Below are positions 8,194 to 16,871 of a stretch of DNA of 64,000 nt, one piece after another. The DNA lies in assembly GCF_900007165.1 (NCBI RefSeq), contig NZ_CYGY02000007.1:29181-93180 (forward strand). The letters run 5' to 3'. This DNA comes from Paraburkholderia piptadeniae. Its GTDB lineage: Bacteria; Pseudomonadota; Gammaproteobacteria; Burkholderiales; Burkholderiaceae. Both the position numbers and the translations under genes were made by a program. Positions within the stretch are counted from its first letter, which is position 1; each line of letters opens with the position of its first letter. The notes beneath the pieces were generated by a model, which saw only the letters and a program-made list of their open reading frames with translations, did no database searches and had not been told where the DNA came from.

Positions 8194-8901
8194 ATGCCCG
8201 ACAAGCATCTTTCCAGTCAGTTCGACGCTGCGCTCGACATGCTTTCGACTGATCTCCTGAAGATGGGCGGCCTTGTCGAACGGCAAATTGCTCGCTGCCT
8301 CGAACTGCTGAACACATACGATCCCGCGCTGGTTATCGAGGTTCGCGAGAGCGAGCGACAGGTGAACGCGCTCGAACTCGACATTGACGAAGAAATCCAT
8401 CGCGTCATTGCCCGTCGACAACCCGCCGCGCGCGACCTGCGCCTGCTGATGGCGATGTCGAAATGCGTCACGAACCTGGAGCGCATTGGCGATGAAGCGC
8501 GCAAGATCGCAAAGCGCGCGCGCCGCATCGACGAAACGGGCGCCGCGCCTGCGGCCCGCGTCATCGGACTCGAAAAATGCGGTGCAATGGCCGCGTCCGT
8601 CCTGCATCAGGCACTCGATGCCTTCGCGCGTATGGATGCCGTCGCCGCCGCGCAGGTCGTTCGCGACGACAGGGCCGTCGACGAAATATTCCGCGATCTT
8701 GTCCGCACGCTCGTTACGCGGATGCAGGAAGCGCCCGGGACGATTTCAGTCGCGCTGGATTATCTGTTCATCGCCAAAGCGTTCGAACGCATAGGCGACC
8801 ATGCGAAAAATATCGCTGAATTCATCGTCTATGCAGTTCGGGGCCGCGATGTGCGTCACGTCCCGCTGAGAGAACTCGAACGCGAGGCGTCTGAGACTTG
8901 A
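8194..8901 (+). CDS. phoU: PhoU phosphate-signalling protein
   Basis: A 235-residue PhoU with the usual two three-helix-bundle repeats. Each carries the family's metal-binding type motif: NLERIGDEARKIA near residue 95 and FERIGDHAKNIAEF near residue 195. PhoU links the Pst transporter to the PhoR kinase and lowers Pho signalling when phosphate is plentiful. A strong SD (AAAGGAG) precedes ATG 8194. No pstSCAB, phoB or phoR genes adjoin it, so it may be a second, unlinked copy. Confidence 0.92.
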   Translation: MPDKHLSSQFDAALDMLSTDLLKMGGLVERQIARCLELLNTYDPALVIEVRESERQVNALELDIDEEIHRVIARRQPAARDLRLLMAMSKCVTNLERIGDEARKIAKRARRIDETGAAPAARVIGLEKCGAMAASVLHQALDAFARMDAVAAAQVVRDDRAVDEIFRDLVRTLVTRMQEAPGTISVALDYLFIAKAFERIGDHAKNIAEFIVYAVRGRDVRHVPLRELEREASET

Positions 8902-9217
8902 GGCAGTGGCTTATGCAGCGATGCAGCATTCACTCTGTCTATAGGCCGCGCTCATGCGGCATTTCGATTGCTATGTCGGGAGTCTGAACATCCGATCGCG
9001 GTGCCGACGCAAGTGCGCGAACGGTTTCATCGAAATTCCTTCGGAACGTCACTGTCCCGATTGAAATGAGATCCCGAAATTGGCTGTCTCATTGGGAATC
9101 TTCACGCGCAACCGTAGGCGCGCAGACATTGATTTTGCTTTTCGCTCGGCACCCGTTTTTCGGGTCCTCATCGGGCCCTATGCTTTCAATCGGACGAACA
9201 GAGCACGGATAGTCGCC

Positions 9218-9844
9218 ATGGATACACGCGAGGCATTCGATGCATCGCTGCGACTGGTCAATTTCACGTTTGACGCGATGAAGGTCACATGCGATACATT
9301 CGGCAAGGACTCGGTCGAGTTTGCGCGAGCGCGGGAACGCTACCGCATTGCGCTGCTCAAGTTGCAGGCCGACCACGTCTCGCTCGTTGCGGACGGAGCG
9401 CGGGCCCGGCTCCAGAATATCGGCGACGGACGGCGCCTGCTCGTGCTTCGCGACCCGCCCGAACCGATTGCAGAATCCATTTTCGTTCTCTCTCTGGTCC
9501 GAGGATTTGTATCGACTTGTGAAGCGTGTGGCAACGCGGCACGAGCGGCGGGTGCGAGCCGCCCGCAACTGGCCTTCCTTGACGGAAACTGTCACATCGC
9601 GTCCAAGGTAAGGGCAATCGAGCAAGTCAAAAAGCACAGCCCGCAGTGCGTCACCGCGGTCCTGTCGACAACGCCCTCGCCTTTTGAAGGATGGCCTGGC
9701 GTCGATGCCATCATCGACAGCCCAGCGTCGGCGAAACATATATTGGAGCGTCTCTGCCGGCTGGTTGAACCGTCGGGATATGCGACCCCGCTGTGCAAGC
9801 ACAATGCATCGGCCAATCAGGACAACCGGCTCGAGGCAGGCTAA
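9218..9844 (+). CDS. Hypothetical protein with possible degenerate receiver-like C-terminus
   Basis: A 208-residue protein of unknown function. Residues 1-100 look like a helical bundle rich in Arg/Glu (FDASLRLVNFTFDAMK, ARERYRIALLKLQADH). Residues 110-195 alternate strand and helix in the manner of a response-regulator receiver, with AVLSTTP and VDAIIDSPASAKHILERL near the end, but no phospho-accepting Asp is obvious. ATG 9218 is chosen because the stretch from 9080 is Arg-rich and low in coding character. The receiver idea is inference only. Confidence 0.55.
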   Translation: MDTREAFDASLRLVNFTFDAMKVTCDTFGKDSVEFARARERYRIALLKLQADHVSLVADGARARLQNIGDGRRLLVLRDPPEPIAESIFVLSLVRGFVSTCEACGNAARAAGASRPQLAFLDGNCHIASKVRAIEQVKKHSPQCVTAVLSTTPSPFEGWPGVDAIIDSPASAKHILERLCRLVEPSGYATPLCKHNASANQDNRLEAG

Positions 9845-9928
9845 GGCTTATCCGGCTGTCACCGTTGCACCCGCTCGCGCTTCGAAGCGCAGGACGCGGA
9901 CAGCATGCGTGTCGATCGACAGCTCAGC

Positions 9929-10708
9929 TCACTTCCACCCTTCGAGCCTGAGCGTCGCCCGTATCAACCGCTGTTCTTCCTGTTCGATCTCTTGCAGGCT
10001 TTCGCGCACGCCGTTGATGTGATCCGCAGCTGCCCGATACGCCTGCTCGGGCAACTTGCCCGTCACCGCGTTGTAGAGACGCGCATGCTGCCGGTCGATG
10101 CGCTTGCGATGCGGCTGCCGGTGATAAAGATTGTTCACCGACGCGAACACCGAACTCAGCAGCAGCTCCGTCAACGACCGCAACGTGTGCACGAGCACCG
10201 GGTTGTGCGAAGCCTCGCAGATCGCGAGATGAAACGCGTGATCGAGGCGCGCATGTGTCGCCGGGTCGGTCTCGGCGTCGTGCGCGGCGAGCATTTCTTC
10301 ATAGCGCCGCGTGATCATCATGTAGTCGGCGGGCGTGCCGCGCAATGCGGCGAGCCGCGCCGATTCCGCCTCCAGCATGCCGCGCACTTCGAACAGATCG
10401 AAGAGCGTGCGCGGTTGCGACGCGAGCAGATGCATCAGCGGCGATTGCGGCGGCTGCGCAGTCAGATTCGCGACGAACGAGCCCTTGCCGTGCGCCGTTT
10501 CGATGATGCCGCGCGCGCGCAGCAGCTTGAGCCCTTCGCGCAGTGCGGTTCTCGATACGCCGAGCTTGTCCGTCAGCCGCCGCTCGGATGGCAGCGCCTG
10601 CCCCGACCTCAGTACGCCGTCCACGATCAGGCGTTCGATGCGCTCGGCGACCACATCGGCAATCTTGCGATCGGGCTCGTTGACGTCGTTTTCCGTGCTT
10701 GAAATCAC
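9929..10708 (-). CDS. glcC: FCD-type GntR regulator of glycolate oxidation
   Basis: About 259 residues. The N-terminal winged HTH (LPSERRLTDKLGVSRTALREG) and C-terminal FCD domain (DHAFHLAICEASHNPVLVHTL, with His ligands) define the FadR/GlcC branch of GntR regulators. It is divergent from glcDEF and should sense glycolate or glyoxylate. There is no ATG near the expected N-terminus; GTG 10708 is chosen because it lies just inside an operator at 10709-10719, and GTG 10720 or 10795 are alternatives. Two TGGT-N3-ACCA sites in the shared intergenic region suggest autoregulation together with control of glcD. Confidence 0.82.
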   Translation of the reverse strand: MISSTENDVNEPDRKIADVVAERIERLIVDGVLRSGQALPSERRLTDKLGVSRTALREGLKLLRARGIIETAHGKGSFVANLTAQPPQSPLMHLLASQPRTLFDLFEVRGMLEAESARLAALRGTPADYMMITRRYEEMLAAHDAETDPATHARLDHAFHLAICEASHNPVLVHTLRSLTELLLSSVFASVNNLYHRQPHRKRIDRQHARLYNAVTGKLPEQAYRAAADHINGVRESLQEIEQEEQRLIRATLRLEGWK

Positions 10709-10719
10709 TGGTATGACCA
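10709..10719. promoter_or_regulatory. FCD-GntR operator 1 (TGGTATGACCA)
   Basis: A perfect TGGT-N3-ACCA palindrome, the half-site pattern used by FadR, LldR, PdhR and GlcC. It touches the proposed glcC start, as expected for autorepression. Confidence 0.65.
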
Positions 10720-10817
10720 CTTGGTAAGCGAGTTTCGCGTGTCCGCCATGATACCGCCGATTCCGTCCTGATGCCGGTTTGCGCGGCTTCAACACGGTAT
10801 CATCGCAGCGAAAAAAC

Positions 10818-10828
10818 TGGTACGACCA
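10818..10828. promoter_or_regulatory. FCD-GntR operator 2 (TGGTACGACCA)
   Basis: A second TGGT-N3-ACCA palindrome, 109 bp centre to centre from the first and about 105 bp upstream of the glcD ATG. Both sites share the flanks ACTGGT and ACCACT. Confidence 0.65.
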
Positions 10829-10931
10829 CTCGCAGCGTCCATCGACAGCGGAAGACGAAACGGGAACAATCAGCGGCTACATGGATAAGCGGCGCGTGGA
10901 AAGCCAGTCCCCGCGCTCATGGAGACACCCG

Positions 10932-12431
10932 ATGAGCTACGCCTACGACGAACGGATCGACGGCACGCTTGCCTCGCATGACAAGGCCACGCTGGTTGCC
11001 GAGCTTCAACGCCTCGCGCCCGGTATGCAGCTGCTGCACGACAAGGAAGACCTGCGCCCGTTCGAATGCGACGGCCTCTCTGCCTATCGCACCACACCGA
11101 TGATGGTCGCGCTGCCCGACTCGATCGAGCAGGTGCAGGCGCTGTTGAAATTCGCCGCCGCGCGCAAGGTGCCCGTCGTCGCGCGCGGCGCGGGCACAGG
11201 TCTGTCGGGCGGCGCGCTGCCGCTCGAAAAAGGCATCCTGCTCGTGATGGCGCGCTTCAATCGCATCCTGCATATCGATCCCGAAGCATCGATCGCGCGC
11301 GTGCAGCCCGGCGTGCGCAATCTCGCGATCTCGCAGGCGGCCGCGATTCACGGCCTCTACTACGCGCCCGATCCGTCGTCGCAGATCGCCTGCTCGATCG
11401 GCGGCAATGTCGCCGAGAACGCGGGCGGCGTGCATTGCCTGAAATACGGCCTGACAGTGCACAACATCCTGAAGCTCGAAGTGCTGACCATCGACGGCGA
11501 GCGCCTGATGATCGGCTCCGAAGCCCTCGACTCGCCCGGCTTCGATCTGCTCGCATTGTTGACGGGCTCCGAAGGCATGCTCGGCATCGTCACGGAAGTC
11601 ACAGTGAAGCTGTTGACCAAGCCGCAGAGCGCGAAGGTGCTGCTCGCGAGCTTCGACGATGTGGAGAAAGCAGGCGACGCCGTCGCGCAGATCATCGGCG
11701 CGGGCGTGATTCCAGGCGGCCTCGAAATGATGGACAACCTCGCGATTCGCGCCGCCGAAGACTTCATTCACGCGGACTATCCCGTCGACGCCGAAGCGAT
11801 CTTGCTGTGCGAACTGGATGGCGCGGAATCCGACGTGCAGGAAGACTGCGACCGCGTCGGCGCGCTGCTGCGCGAAGCGGGCGCAACCGACATCCGCATC
11901 GCGAAGGACGAAGCCGAGCGTCAGCGCTTCTGGGCGGGCCGCAAGAACGCGTTCCCCGCTGTGGGCCGCATCTCGCCCGACTACTACTGCATGGACGGCA
12001 CGATCCCACGCCGCGAGCTGGCGCGCGTGCTGCGCGGCATCGCGGAACTGTCGAACGAATACGGTCTGCGCGTCGCGAACGTATTTCATGCGGGCGACGG
12101 CAACATGCATCCACTGATCCTGTTCGATGCGAACGCACCCGGCGAAATGGAGCGCGCCGAGACGCTCGGCGCGAAGATTCTCGAACTGTGCGTCGAAGTG
12201 GGCGGCAGCATCACGGGCGAACACGGCGTCGGACGCGAAAAGATCAATCAGATGTGCGTGCAGTTCAGCAGCGAAGAGCTCACGCTGTTTCATTCGCTGA
12301 AAGCCGCGTTCGATCCCGACGGCCTGCTCAATCCCGGCAAGAACATTCCGACGCTGCATCGCTGCGCCGAATTCGGCGCGATGCACATTCATCACGGCAA
12401 GCTGCCGTTTCCCGAGCTGGAGCGCTTCTGA
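10932..12431 (+). CDS. glcD: Glycolate oxidase subunit GlcD (FAD-linked)
   Basis: A 499-residue FAD-binding oxidase of the VAO/PCMH fold. The flavin pyrophosphate loop is PVVARGAGTGLSGGALP, the second FAD segment is CSIGGNVAENAGG, and the C-terminus has GSITGEHGVGREK and LLNPGKN. GlcD oxidises glycolate (or D-lactate) and passes electrons through GlcE and GlcF to the quinone pool. ATG 10932 has GGAGA at proper spacing; the frame upstream to 10779 is not needed. The stop shares one base with the glcE ATG (TGATG). Confidence 0.95.
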   Translation: MSYAYDERIDGTLASHDKATLVAELQRLAPGMQLLHDKEDLRPFECDGLSAYRTTPMMVALPDSIEQVQALLKFAAARKVPVVARGAGTGLSGGALPLEKGILLVMARFNRILHIDPEASIARVQPGVRNLAISQAAAIHGLYYAPDPSSQIACSIGGNVAENAGGVHCLKYGLTVHNILKLEVLTIDGERLMIGSEALDSPGFDLLALLTGSEGMLGIVTEVTVKLLTKPQSAKVLLASFDDVEKAGDAVAQIIGAGVIPGGLEMMDNLAIRAAEDFIHADYPVDAEAILLCELDGAESDVQEDCDRVGALLREAGATDIRIAKDEAERQRFWAGRKNAFPAVGRISPDYYCMDGTIPRRELARVLRGIAELSNEYGLRVANVFHAGDGNMHPLILFDANAPGEMERAETLGAKILELCVEVGGSITGEHGVGREKINQMCVQFSSEELTLFHSLKAAFDPDGLLNPGKNIPTLHRCAEFGAMHIHHGKLPFPELERF

Positions 12432-13507
12432 TGCGACGCGAATTCGATTCAACCGACGACAGCGCGCGCCTCATCGCACAAGTCCAGCGCGCAATCGCGG
12501 AGCACACGCCGTTGCGCATTCGCGGCAGCGACAGCAAGCGTTTTCTCGGGCGCGACGTGCAAGGCGAGGAACTCGACACGCGCACGCATCGCGGCATCGT
12601 CGCGTATGACCCGACGGAACTCGTGATCACGGCGCGCGCGGGCACGCCGCTCACTGAACTGAACACCGTGCTCGACGACGCGAACCAGATGCTGCCGTGC
12701 GAGCCGCCGCTCTTCAACGGCACGGGAACGATAGGCGGCACGGTTGCAAGCGGCCTGTCGGGGCCGCGTCGTCCGTGGGCGGGCTCGATGCGCGACTTCG
12801 TGCTCGGCTGCCGCGTGATCACGGGCGATGGAGACCATCTGCGCTTCGGCGGCCAGGTGATGAAGAACGTCGCGGGCTACGACATGTCGCGTCTGCTCGC
12901 GGGCAGTTTCGGTTCGCTCGGCGTGCTGACGGAAGTGTCGCTGAAGGTGCTGCCGAAGCCGCGCGAGCGCCGCACCTTCGCGCTCACGCTCGGCGCGCAG
13001 GAAGCATTGAGCGAGCTGTCGGCATGGCGCAAGGCCGCTCTGCCCGTGACGGGCGCGTGCTATTTCGACGGCAGGCTGCATGTGCGGCTCGAAGGCGGCA
13101 GCGGATCGGTGAAGTCGGCGGTGGACCGGATCGGCGGCGAAGAAATCGACTGCGCGTTCTGGGATGCGCTGCGCGATCATCGTCTGCCGTTTTTCGACGA
13201 CCATATCGACACGAGGCCGCTGTGGCGTCTGTCGCTGCCGAACGCGACGCCGTTGATGCCGCTGCCCGGCGATGTGCTGATCGACTGGGCGGGCGCGCAG
13301 CGCTGGCTCAGAAGCGACGCGACAGCCGCCGACATTCGCCAGCTTGCGCACGCGGCAGGCGGACACGCGACGTGCTTCACGCCGTCGCCGGAGCGCGAGC
13401 CGTTTCATCCGCTCGCCGCGCCGCTGCTGCGCTATCAGCATCAACTGAAACGCCGCCTTGATCCGAGCGGCGTGTTGAACCCCGGCCGCCTGTACGCCGA
13501 TCTCTGA
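12431..13507 (+). CDS. glcE: Glycolate oxidase subunit GlcE (FAD-binding)
   Basis: A 358-residue protein with a single FAD-binding PCMH-type domain: GTGTIGGTVASGLSGPRRPW for flavin contact and VMKNVAGYDMSRLLAGSFG for the second segment. It is shorter than GlcD and lacks part of the catalytic C-terminus, as in other GlcE proteins. Its start overlaps the glcD stop by one base and glcF begins 13 bp after it, so the three form one transcript. Confidence 0.93.
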   Translation: MRREFDSTDDSARLIAQVQRAIAEHTPLRIRGSDSKRFLGRDVQGEELDTRTHRGIVAYDPTELVITARAGTPLTELNTVLDDANQMLPCEPPLFNGTGTIGGTVASGLSGPRRPWAGSMRDFVLGCRVITGDGDHLRFGGQVMKNVAGYDMSRLLAGSFGSLGVLTEVSLKVLPKPRERRTFALTLGAQEALSELSAWRKAALPVTGACYFDGRLHVRLEGGSGSVKSAVDRIGGEEIDCAFWDALRDHRLPFFDDHIDTRPLWRLSLPNATPLMPLPGDVLIDWAGAQRWLRSDATAADIRQLAHAAGGHATCFTPSPEREPFHPLAAPLLRYQHQLKRRLDPSGVLNPGRLYADL

Positions 13508-13520
13508 AGCGAGCGCACTC

Positions 13521-14804
13521 ATGCAAACGAATCTCGACTCTCACGCGAAAGCGCTGCCCGACGCCGCGGAAGCGGAAAGCATCTTGCGTTCGTGCGTGCA
13601 TTGCGGCTTCTGCAATGCGACGTGCCCGACGTATCAACTGCTCGGCAACGAACTCGACGGGCCGCGCGGGCGCATCTATCTGATCAAGCAACTGCTCGAA
13701 GGCGAGCCCGTCAGCGATAAGACGCAACTGCATCTCGACCGCTGCCTCACGTGCCGCAATTGCGAAACGACGTGTCCATCGGGCGTCACGTATCACCGGC
13801 TGCTCGACATCGGACGCGCGGAACTGGAGCGCCGCGTCGAGCGGCCTGTCGGCGAACGGATGACGCGCAAGGGCCTGCGCGCGGTGATTCCGCGACCCGC
13901 CGTGTTCGATGCGCTGCTCAAGACGGGGCGCGCGGTGCGGCCGCTGTTGCCCGCCGCCGTGCAGGCAAAGATTCCAACGCGCGGCGCCGTGCCCGCAAAG
14001 CCGCGCCCGGCGCCGCGTCACGCGAGGCGCGTACTGATGCTCGAGGGCTGCGTGCAGCCGTCGCTGTCGCCGAATACGAACGCGGCGGCGGCGCGCGTGC
14101 TCGACCGGCTCGGCATCAGCGTGACGCCCATCAGCGAAGCGGGCTGCTGCGGCGCCACCGACTATCATCTGAACGCGCAGGACGCGGGCCTCGACCGCGC
14201 GCGCCGCAACATCGACGCATGGTGGCCGGCGATCGAAGCAGGCGCCGAAGCGATCGTGCAGACGGCGAGCGGCTGCGGCGCGTTCGTGAAGGAATACGGA
14301 CACCTGCTGCGCAACGATACCGTCTACGCCGCGAAGGCAGCGCGCGTGAGCGCGCTTGCGCTCGATCTCGTCGAAGTGCTGGCGGCCGAGCCGCTCGACG
14401 CTTTGCAGCCCGCCGACGATGCGATGGCGGCGCGCATCGCGTTTCACTGTCCTTGCACGCTGCAGCATGCGCAAAAGCTCGGCGGCTCGGTGGAAAGCGT
14501 GCTCACGCGGCTCGGCTTCGATCTCTCCGCTGTGCCCGACGCGCATCTGTGCTGCGGATCGGCGGGCACGTATTCGATCACGCAGCCCGAGCTCGCGCAG
14601 AAGCTGCGCGACAACAAAATGGCCGCGCTCGAAAGCGGACAGCCGGACGTCATCGCGACGGCGAACATCGGCTGCCAGATGCATCTGGATGGCGCGGGCA
14701 GAACGCGTGTGCGTCACTGGATCGAGCTGGTCGAGGAAGCGTTGGATGCATCGAATGCGCAGGCGCGTTCGACGCGCAGAAGCGCAGCGGCCGAGCCTGC
14801 GTGA
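13521..14804 (+). CDS. glcF: Glycolate oxidase iron-sulfur subunit GlcF
   Basis: A 427-residue iron-sulfur protein. Two 4Fe-4S motifs lie at the N-terminus (CVHCGFCNATCP and CLTCRNCETTCP), followed by two CCG-type domains (GCCGATDYHL and LCCGSAGTYS). It carries electrons from GlcDE toward the membrane quinone. It is the last gene of glcDEF and converges on hipA 23 bp away. No glcG or malate synthase gene follows. Confidence 0.94.
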   Translation: MQTNLDSHAKALPDAAEAESILRSCVHCGFCNATCPTYQLLGNELDGPRGRIYLIKQLLEGEPVSDKTQLHLDRCLTCRNCETTCPSGVTYHRLLDIGRAELERRVERPVGERMTRKGLRAVIPRPAVFDALLKTGRAVRPLLPAAVQAKIPTRGAVPAKPRPAPRHARRVLMLEGCVQPSLSPNTNAAAARVLDRLGISVTPISEAGCCGATDYHLNAQDAGLDRARRNIDAWWPAIEAGAEAIVQTASGCGAFVKEYGHLLRNDTVYAAKAARVSALALDLVEVLAAEPLDALQPADDAMAARIAFHCPCTLQHAQKLGGSVESVLTRLGFDLSAVPDAHLCCGSAGTYSITQPELAQKLRDNKMAALESGQPDVIATANIGCQMHLDGAGRTRVRHWIELVEEALDASNAQARSTRRSAAAEPA

Positions 14805-14827
14805 AAAGCGCTTGACGCACAGGCCGC

Positions 14828-16171
14828 TCAGATGCCCGGCGGCATCGCGGCGAGCCGCTCGGCCGAAGCGCGCAGTCCGCCGAAGATGCGCTCCGCGACG
14901 CGCGCCGGGAAACCGTCGGGCAGCGTGGCGGCGACCTTGTCGATGGCGGCGGGCGTGTCTTCGATCAGCCTGCCGATCAGCGCTTCGACGTCAGTGCCGT
15001 AGAAGCAGCGCGATGCCATCGCGTTGAAATTGCGGCGCTGGATGTCCTTCATCAGGTAGTGCCGGTTCTTGCCCGCGACGGCCATCGCGAGCTTCGCCTT
15101 GTGCCAGGACCACTGATTGCCGGCGTCGCCTTCGACGGGCCAGATCGACATGATGTCGTATAGCGGCGTGAGCGCGTAGCGCCCGCCCGGCAACAGATGC
15201 ACGCTGAAGTTCTTCGCGTGGCCATCCGGCGCGGCGAGCATCCAGAACAGAATCTGCGTGGTGAGGAACGTCGCCAGATCGGCGTCGGGCCGCTCCGACT
15301 GGCGCAGCACGGCAGCGATGTCGACCATGCCGGGGCCGCCGTCCGCTTCGTACCGCTGATGCGACGGCTTGCCGAGCACCTGGCAAAAATCCTCTTGCGG
15401 CAGCCGCAAGATCCATTGTCCCGCAGGATGCAGCCGGCGATCGAAGCGCTCGACGGCCAGCACCTTCTGCTCGCCGAACGTCAGGATCTCGGCATTCGGC
15501 ACGGGCAATCCGAACGCCCTGAAGAGTGCGAGACACAGCCATTCGTTTTCGACGGACGTCGTCCAGTCCGCCTTCTTGTTGCCGACGAGTCCCAGCGGCA
15601 GCTTGAAGATGTGCGTGGTCGGCGTCGCGCCGTGCGGGCGCATCCACTTTCCGTCGTGCCGTAGAAACGCCGTCTTTTCCTGCGCGCCCGCGAGCGAGAT
15701 GCGAAAGTCGTCGTGGTCGCCGCCCGCGCCCGGGCCGCCCGATGCGACGGTGCGCGCGAGCGTCTGCTCGATCTCTTCGTCCGACATCGGCGTGCCGTCG
15801 ATGCGGTCGTACCCTTCCGGCTGCGCGTCTTCCGGAAGCAGTTGCGCCGCGCCCACGCAGTCGCGTCCGATGGCTTCGAGCAGATCGAAGGCATCGGTGG
15901 TGGCCGTCCTGAAGCGGGTCGCGAGGCGCCGCCGGATAGGCTCGCTGTCGGGCAGCAGGTTGTCGAAGTAGTTGCGCACGCGCTCGCCGCGCAACGGCGC
16001 ATCGTCGATGCCGAACGGCAGCGACAGCGACAGCGGCCGCCCGGCGGACGAGGTCATCCAGCCGCGGTCGTACTGAAGCTCCATGTCGCCGCGCGACGGA
16101 ATGCGCCACGTGCCGACCCGCAGCCCGTTGGTCCACACCGACAGCGCGCGCGCGTGAGACGGGCGGCCCAT
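14828..16171 (-). CDS. hipA: HipA-family serine/threonine kinase toxin
   Basis: A 447-residue HipA. The N-terminal subdomain (about 1-110) resembles the HipA N-lobe cap. The ATP-loop segment is SLAGAQEKTAFL, the catalytic loop is AAPDGHAKNFSVHL and the metal-binding Asp follows in LTPLYDIMS. HipA kinases phosphorylate glutamyl-tRNA synthetase or related targets to slow growth. ATG 16171 lies 2 bp after the hipB stop, so they are translationally linked. All kinase motifs look intact. Confidence 0.93.
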   Translation of the reverse strand: MGRPSHARALSVWTNGLRVGTWRIPSRGDMELQYDRGWMTSSAGRPLSLSLPFGIDDAPLRGERVRNYFDNLLPDSEPIRRRLATRFRTATTDAFDLLEAIGRDCVGAAQLLPEDAQPEGYDRIDGTPMSDEEIEQTLARTVASGGPGAGGDHDDFRISLAGAQEKTAFLRHDGKWMRPHGATPTTHIFKLPLGLVGNKKADWTTSVENEWLCLALFRAFGLPVPNAEILTFGEQKVLAVERFDRRLHPAGQWILRLPQEDFCQVLGKPSHQRYEADGGPGMVDIAAVLRQSERPDADLATFLTTQILFWMLAAPDGHAKNFSVHLLPGGRYALTPLYDIMSIWPVEGDAGNQWSWHKAKLAMAVAGKNRHYLMKDIQRRNFNAMASRCFYGTDVEALIGRLIEDTPAAIDKVAATLPDGFPARVAERIFGGLRASAERLAAMPPGI

Positions 16172-16173
16172 GG

Positions 16174-16422
16174 CTACCAGCCTTCCTTCGACGGCTCTGC
16201 ACGCGTGGGCCGCGTCTGCACGGCCAGTTCGAGGCCGTACATTGCCAGCAATGTGAAAAGTTGCGCGGTTGTGATCGAGTCGGGATTGAGCTCCATCGCC
16301 GACAGCCGGCTCTGGCTCAAGCCCACGCGCGACGCCGCCTGGGCCTGCGAAAGCCCCTTCGCGCGCCGGGCGGTGCGAAGGATCAGGCCAAGCTGGTGCG
16401 GAGTGATCAGCGTGCGTTTCAT
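16174..16422 (-). CDS. hipB: HipB-family antitoxin (XRE HTH)
   Basis: An 82-residue DNA-binding antitoxin. The XRE helix-turn-helix is GLSQAQAASRVGLSQSRLSAME, followed by a short strand that in HipB forms the dimer sheet (ELAVQTRP). It neutralises HipA and represses the operon. Two inverted repeats immediately upstream (16440-16456 and 16465-16483) are likely operators. Confidence 0.92.
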   Translation of the reverse strand: MKRTLITPHQLGLILRTARRAKGLSQAQAASRVGLSQSRLSAMELNPDSITTAQLFTLLAMYGLELAVQTRPTRAEPSKEGW

Positions 16423-16439
16423 CGAGGCGGCTTGCGGGA

Positions 16440-16456
16440 TACCTGTATGGCAGGTA
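16440..16456. promoter_or_regulatory. hipBA operator 1
   Basis: A perfect inverted repeat TACCTG-TATGG-CAGGTA, 18 bp upstream of the hipB start. The position and the 6-bp arms fit a HipB dimer site. Confidence 0.6.
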
Positions 16457-16464
16457 AGTGCATT

Positions 16465-16483
16465 TTACTCGCAAAACGGGTAA
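16465..16483. promoter_or_regulatory. hipBA operator 2
   Basis: An imperfect inverted repeat TTACTCG-CAAAA-CGGGTAA with one mismatch. Its centre is about 26 bp from operator 1, so HipB dimers could bind side by side. A further TTACGGGTAA-like sequence occurs near 16526-16535. Confidence 0.5.
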
Positions 16484-16542
16484 TTGCAAGATAGCTGCGA
16501 TACGGATAAATGGCGATTAACTGTTTTACGGGTAACGTGTAG

Positions 16543-16779
16543 TCATCGTCGCGATTCACTGGGTGCGTCCACGCGTCTGGTGAGGGTGATGTCAGATACT
16601 TTGCATCCCAAGAACGCTGCAATCGATGAGAGTGTGTCGAGGGACGGACGGGTTCCATCCGAGTTCTAGCAGAGAGATATATTGGCTCGAGAGTCCGATG
16701 CATCAGCGAATGCGACTTGACTGAGCCCTTTCTGCTCTCGCCTAAGCCGAATGACGTCGCCGACCGGGAGACTTGCCAT
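16543..16779 (-). pseudogene. XRE-family regulator interrupted by one in-frame stop
   Basis: Reading from ATG 16779 gives VGDVIRLRREQKGLSQVAFA, a clear XRE helix-turn-helix start, then RANISLC followed by TAG and, in the same frame, NSDGTRPSLDTLSSIAAFLG and KVSDITLTR, the normal end of an XRE domain, closing with TGA at 16543. In the family an acidic residue usually stands where the TAG is (ISxLE-x-GTRRPSLDTL), so a single GAG or GAA to TAG change would explain it. The whole frame is 79 codons. It lies in an AT-richer patch between hipBA and the catabolic block. Confidence 0.65.
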
Positions 16780-16871
16780 GAACGTTACGCCCAAATCCGA
16801 GAGTTTCACGGATCAATGCGTATCGTTCTACAAACTATATTTATAGTTAATAGATTTTTTGACTATTTATT

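Noticed and set aside
11066..12430. Long plus-strand frame overlapping glcD and leading in frame into glcE
   Set aside because: It is an Arg-rich alternative frame of glcD caused by high GC; GlcE homology begins only at ATG 12431.
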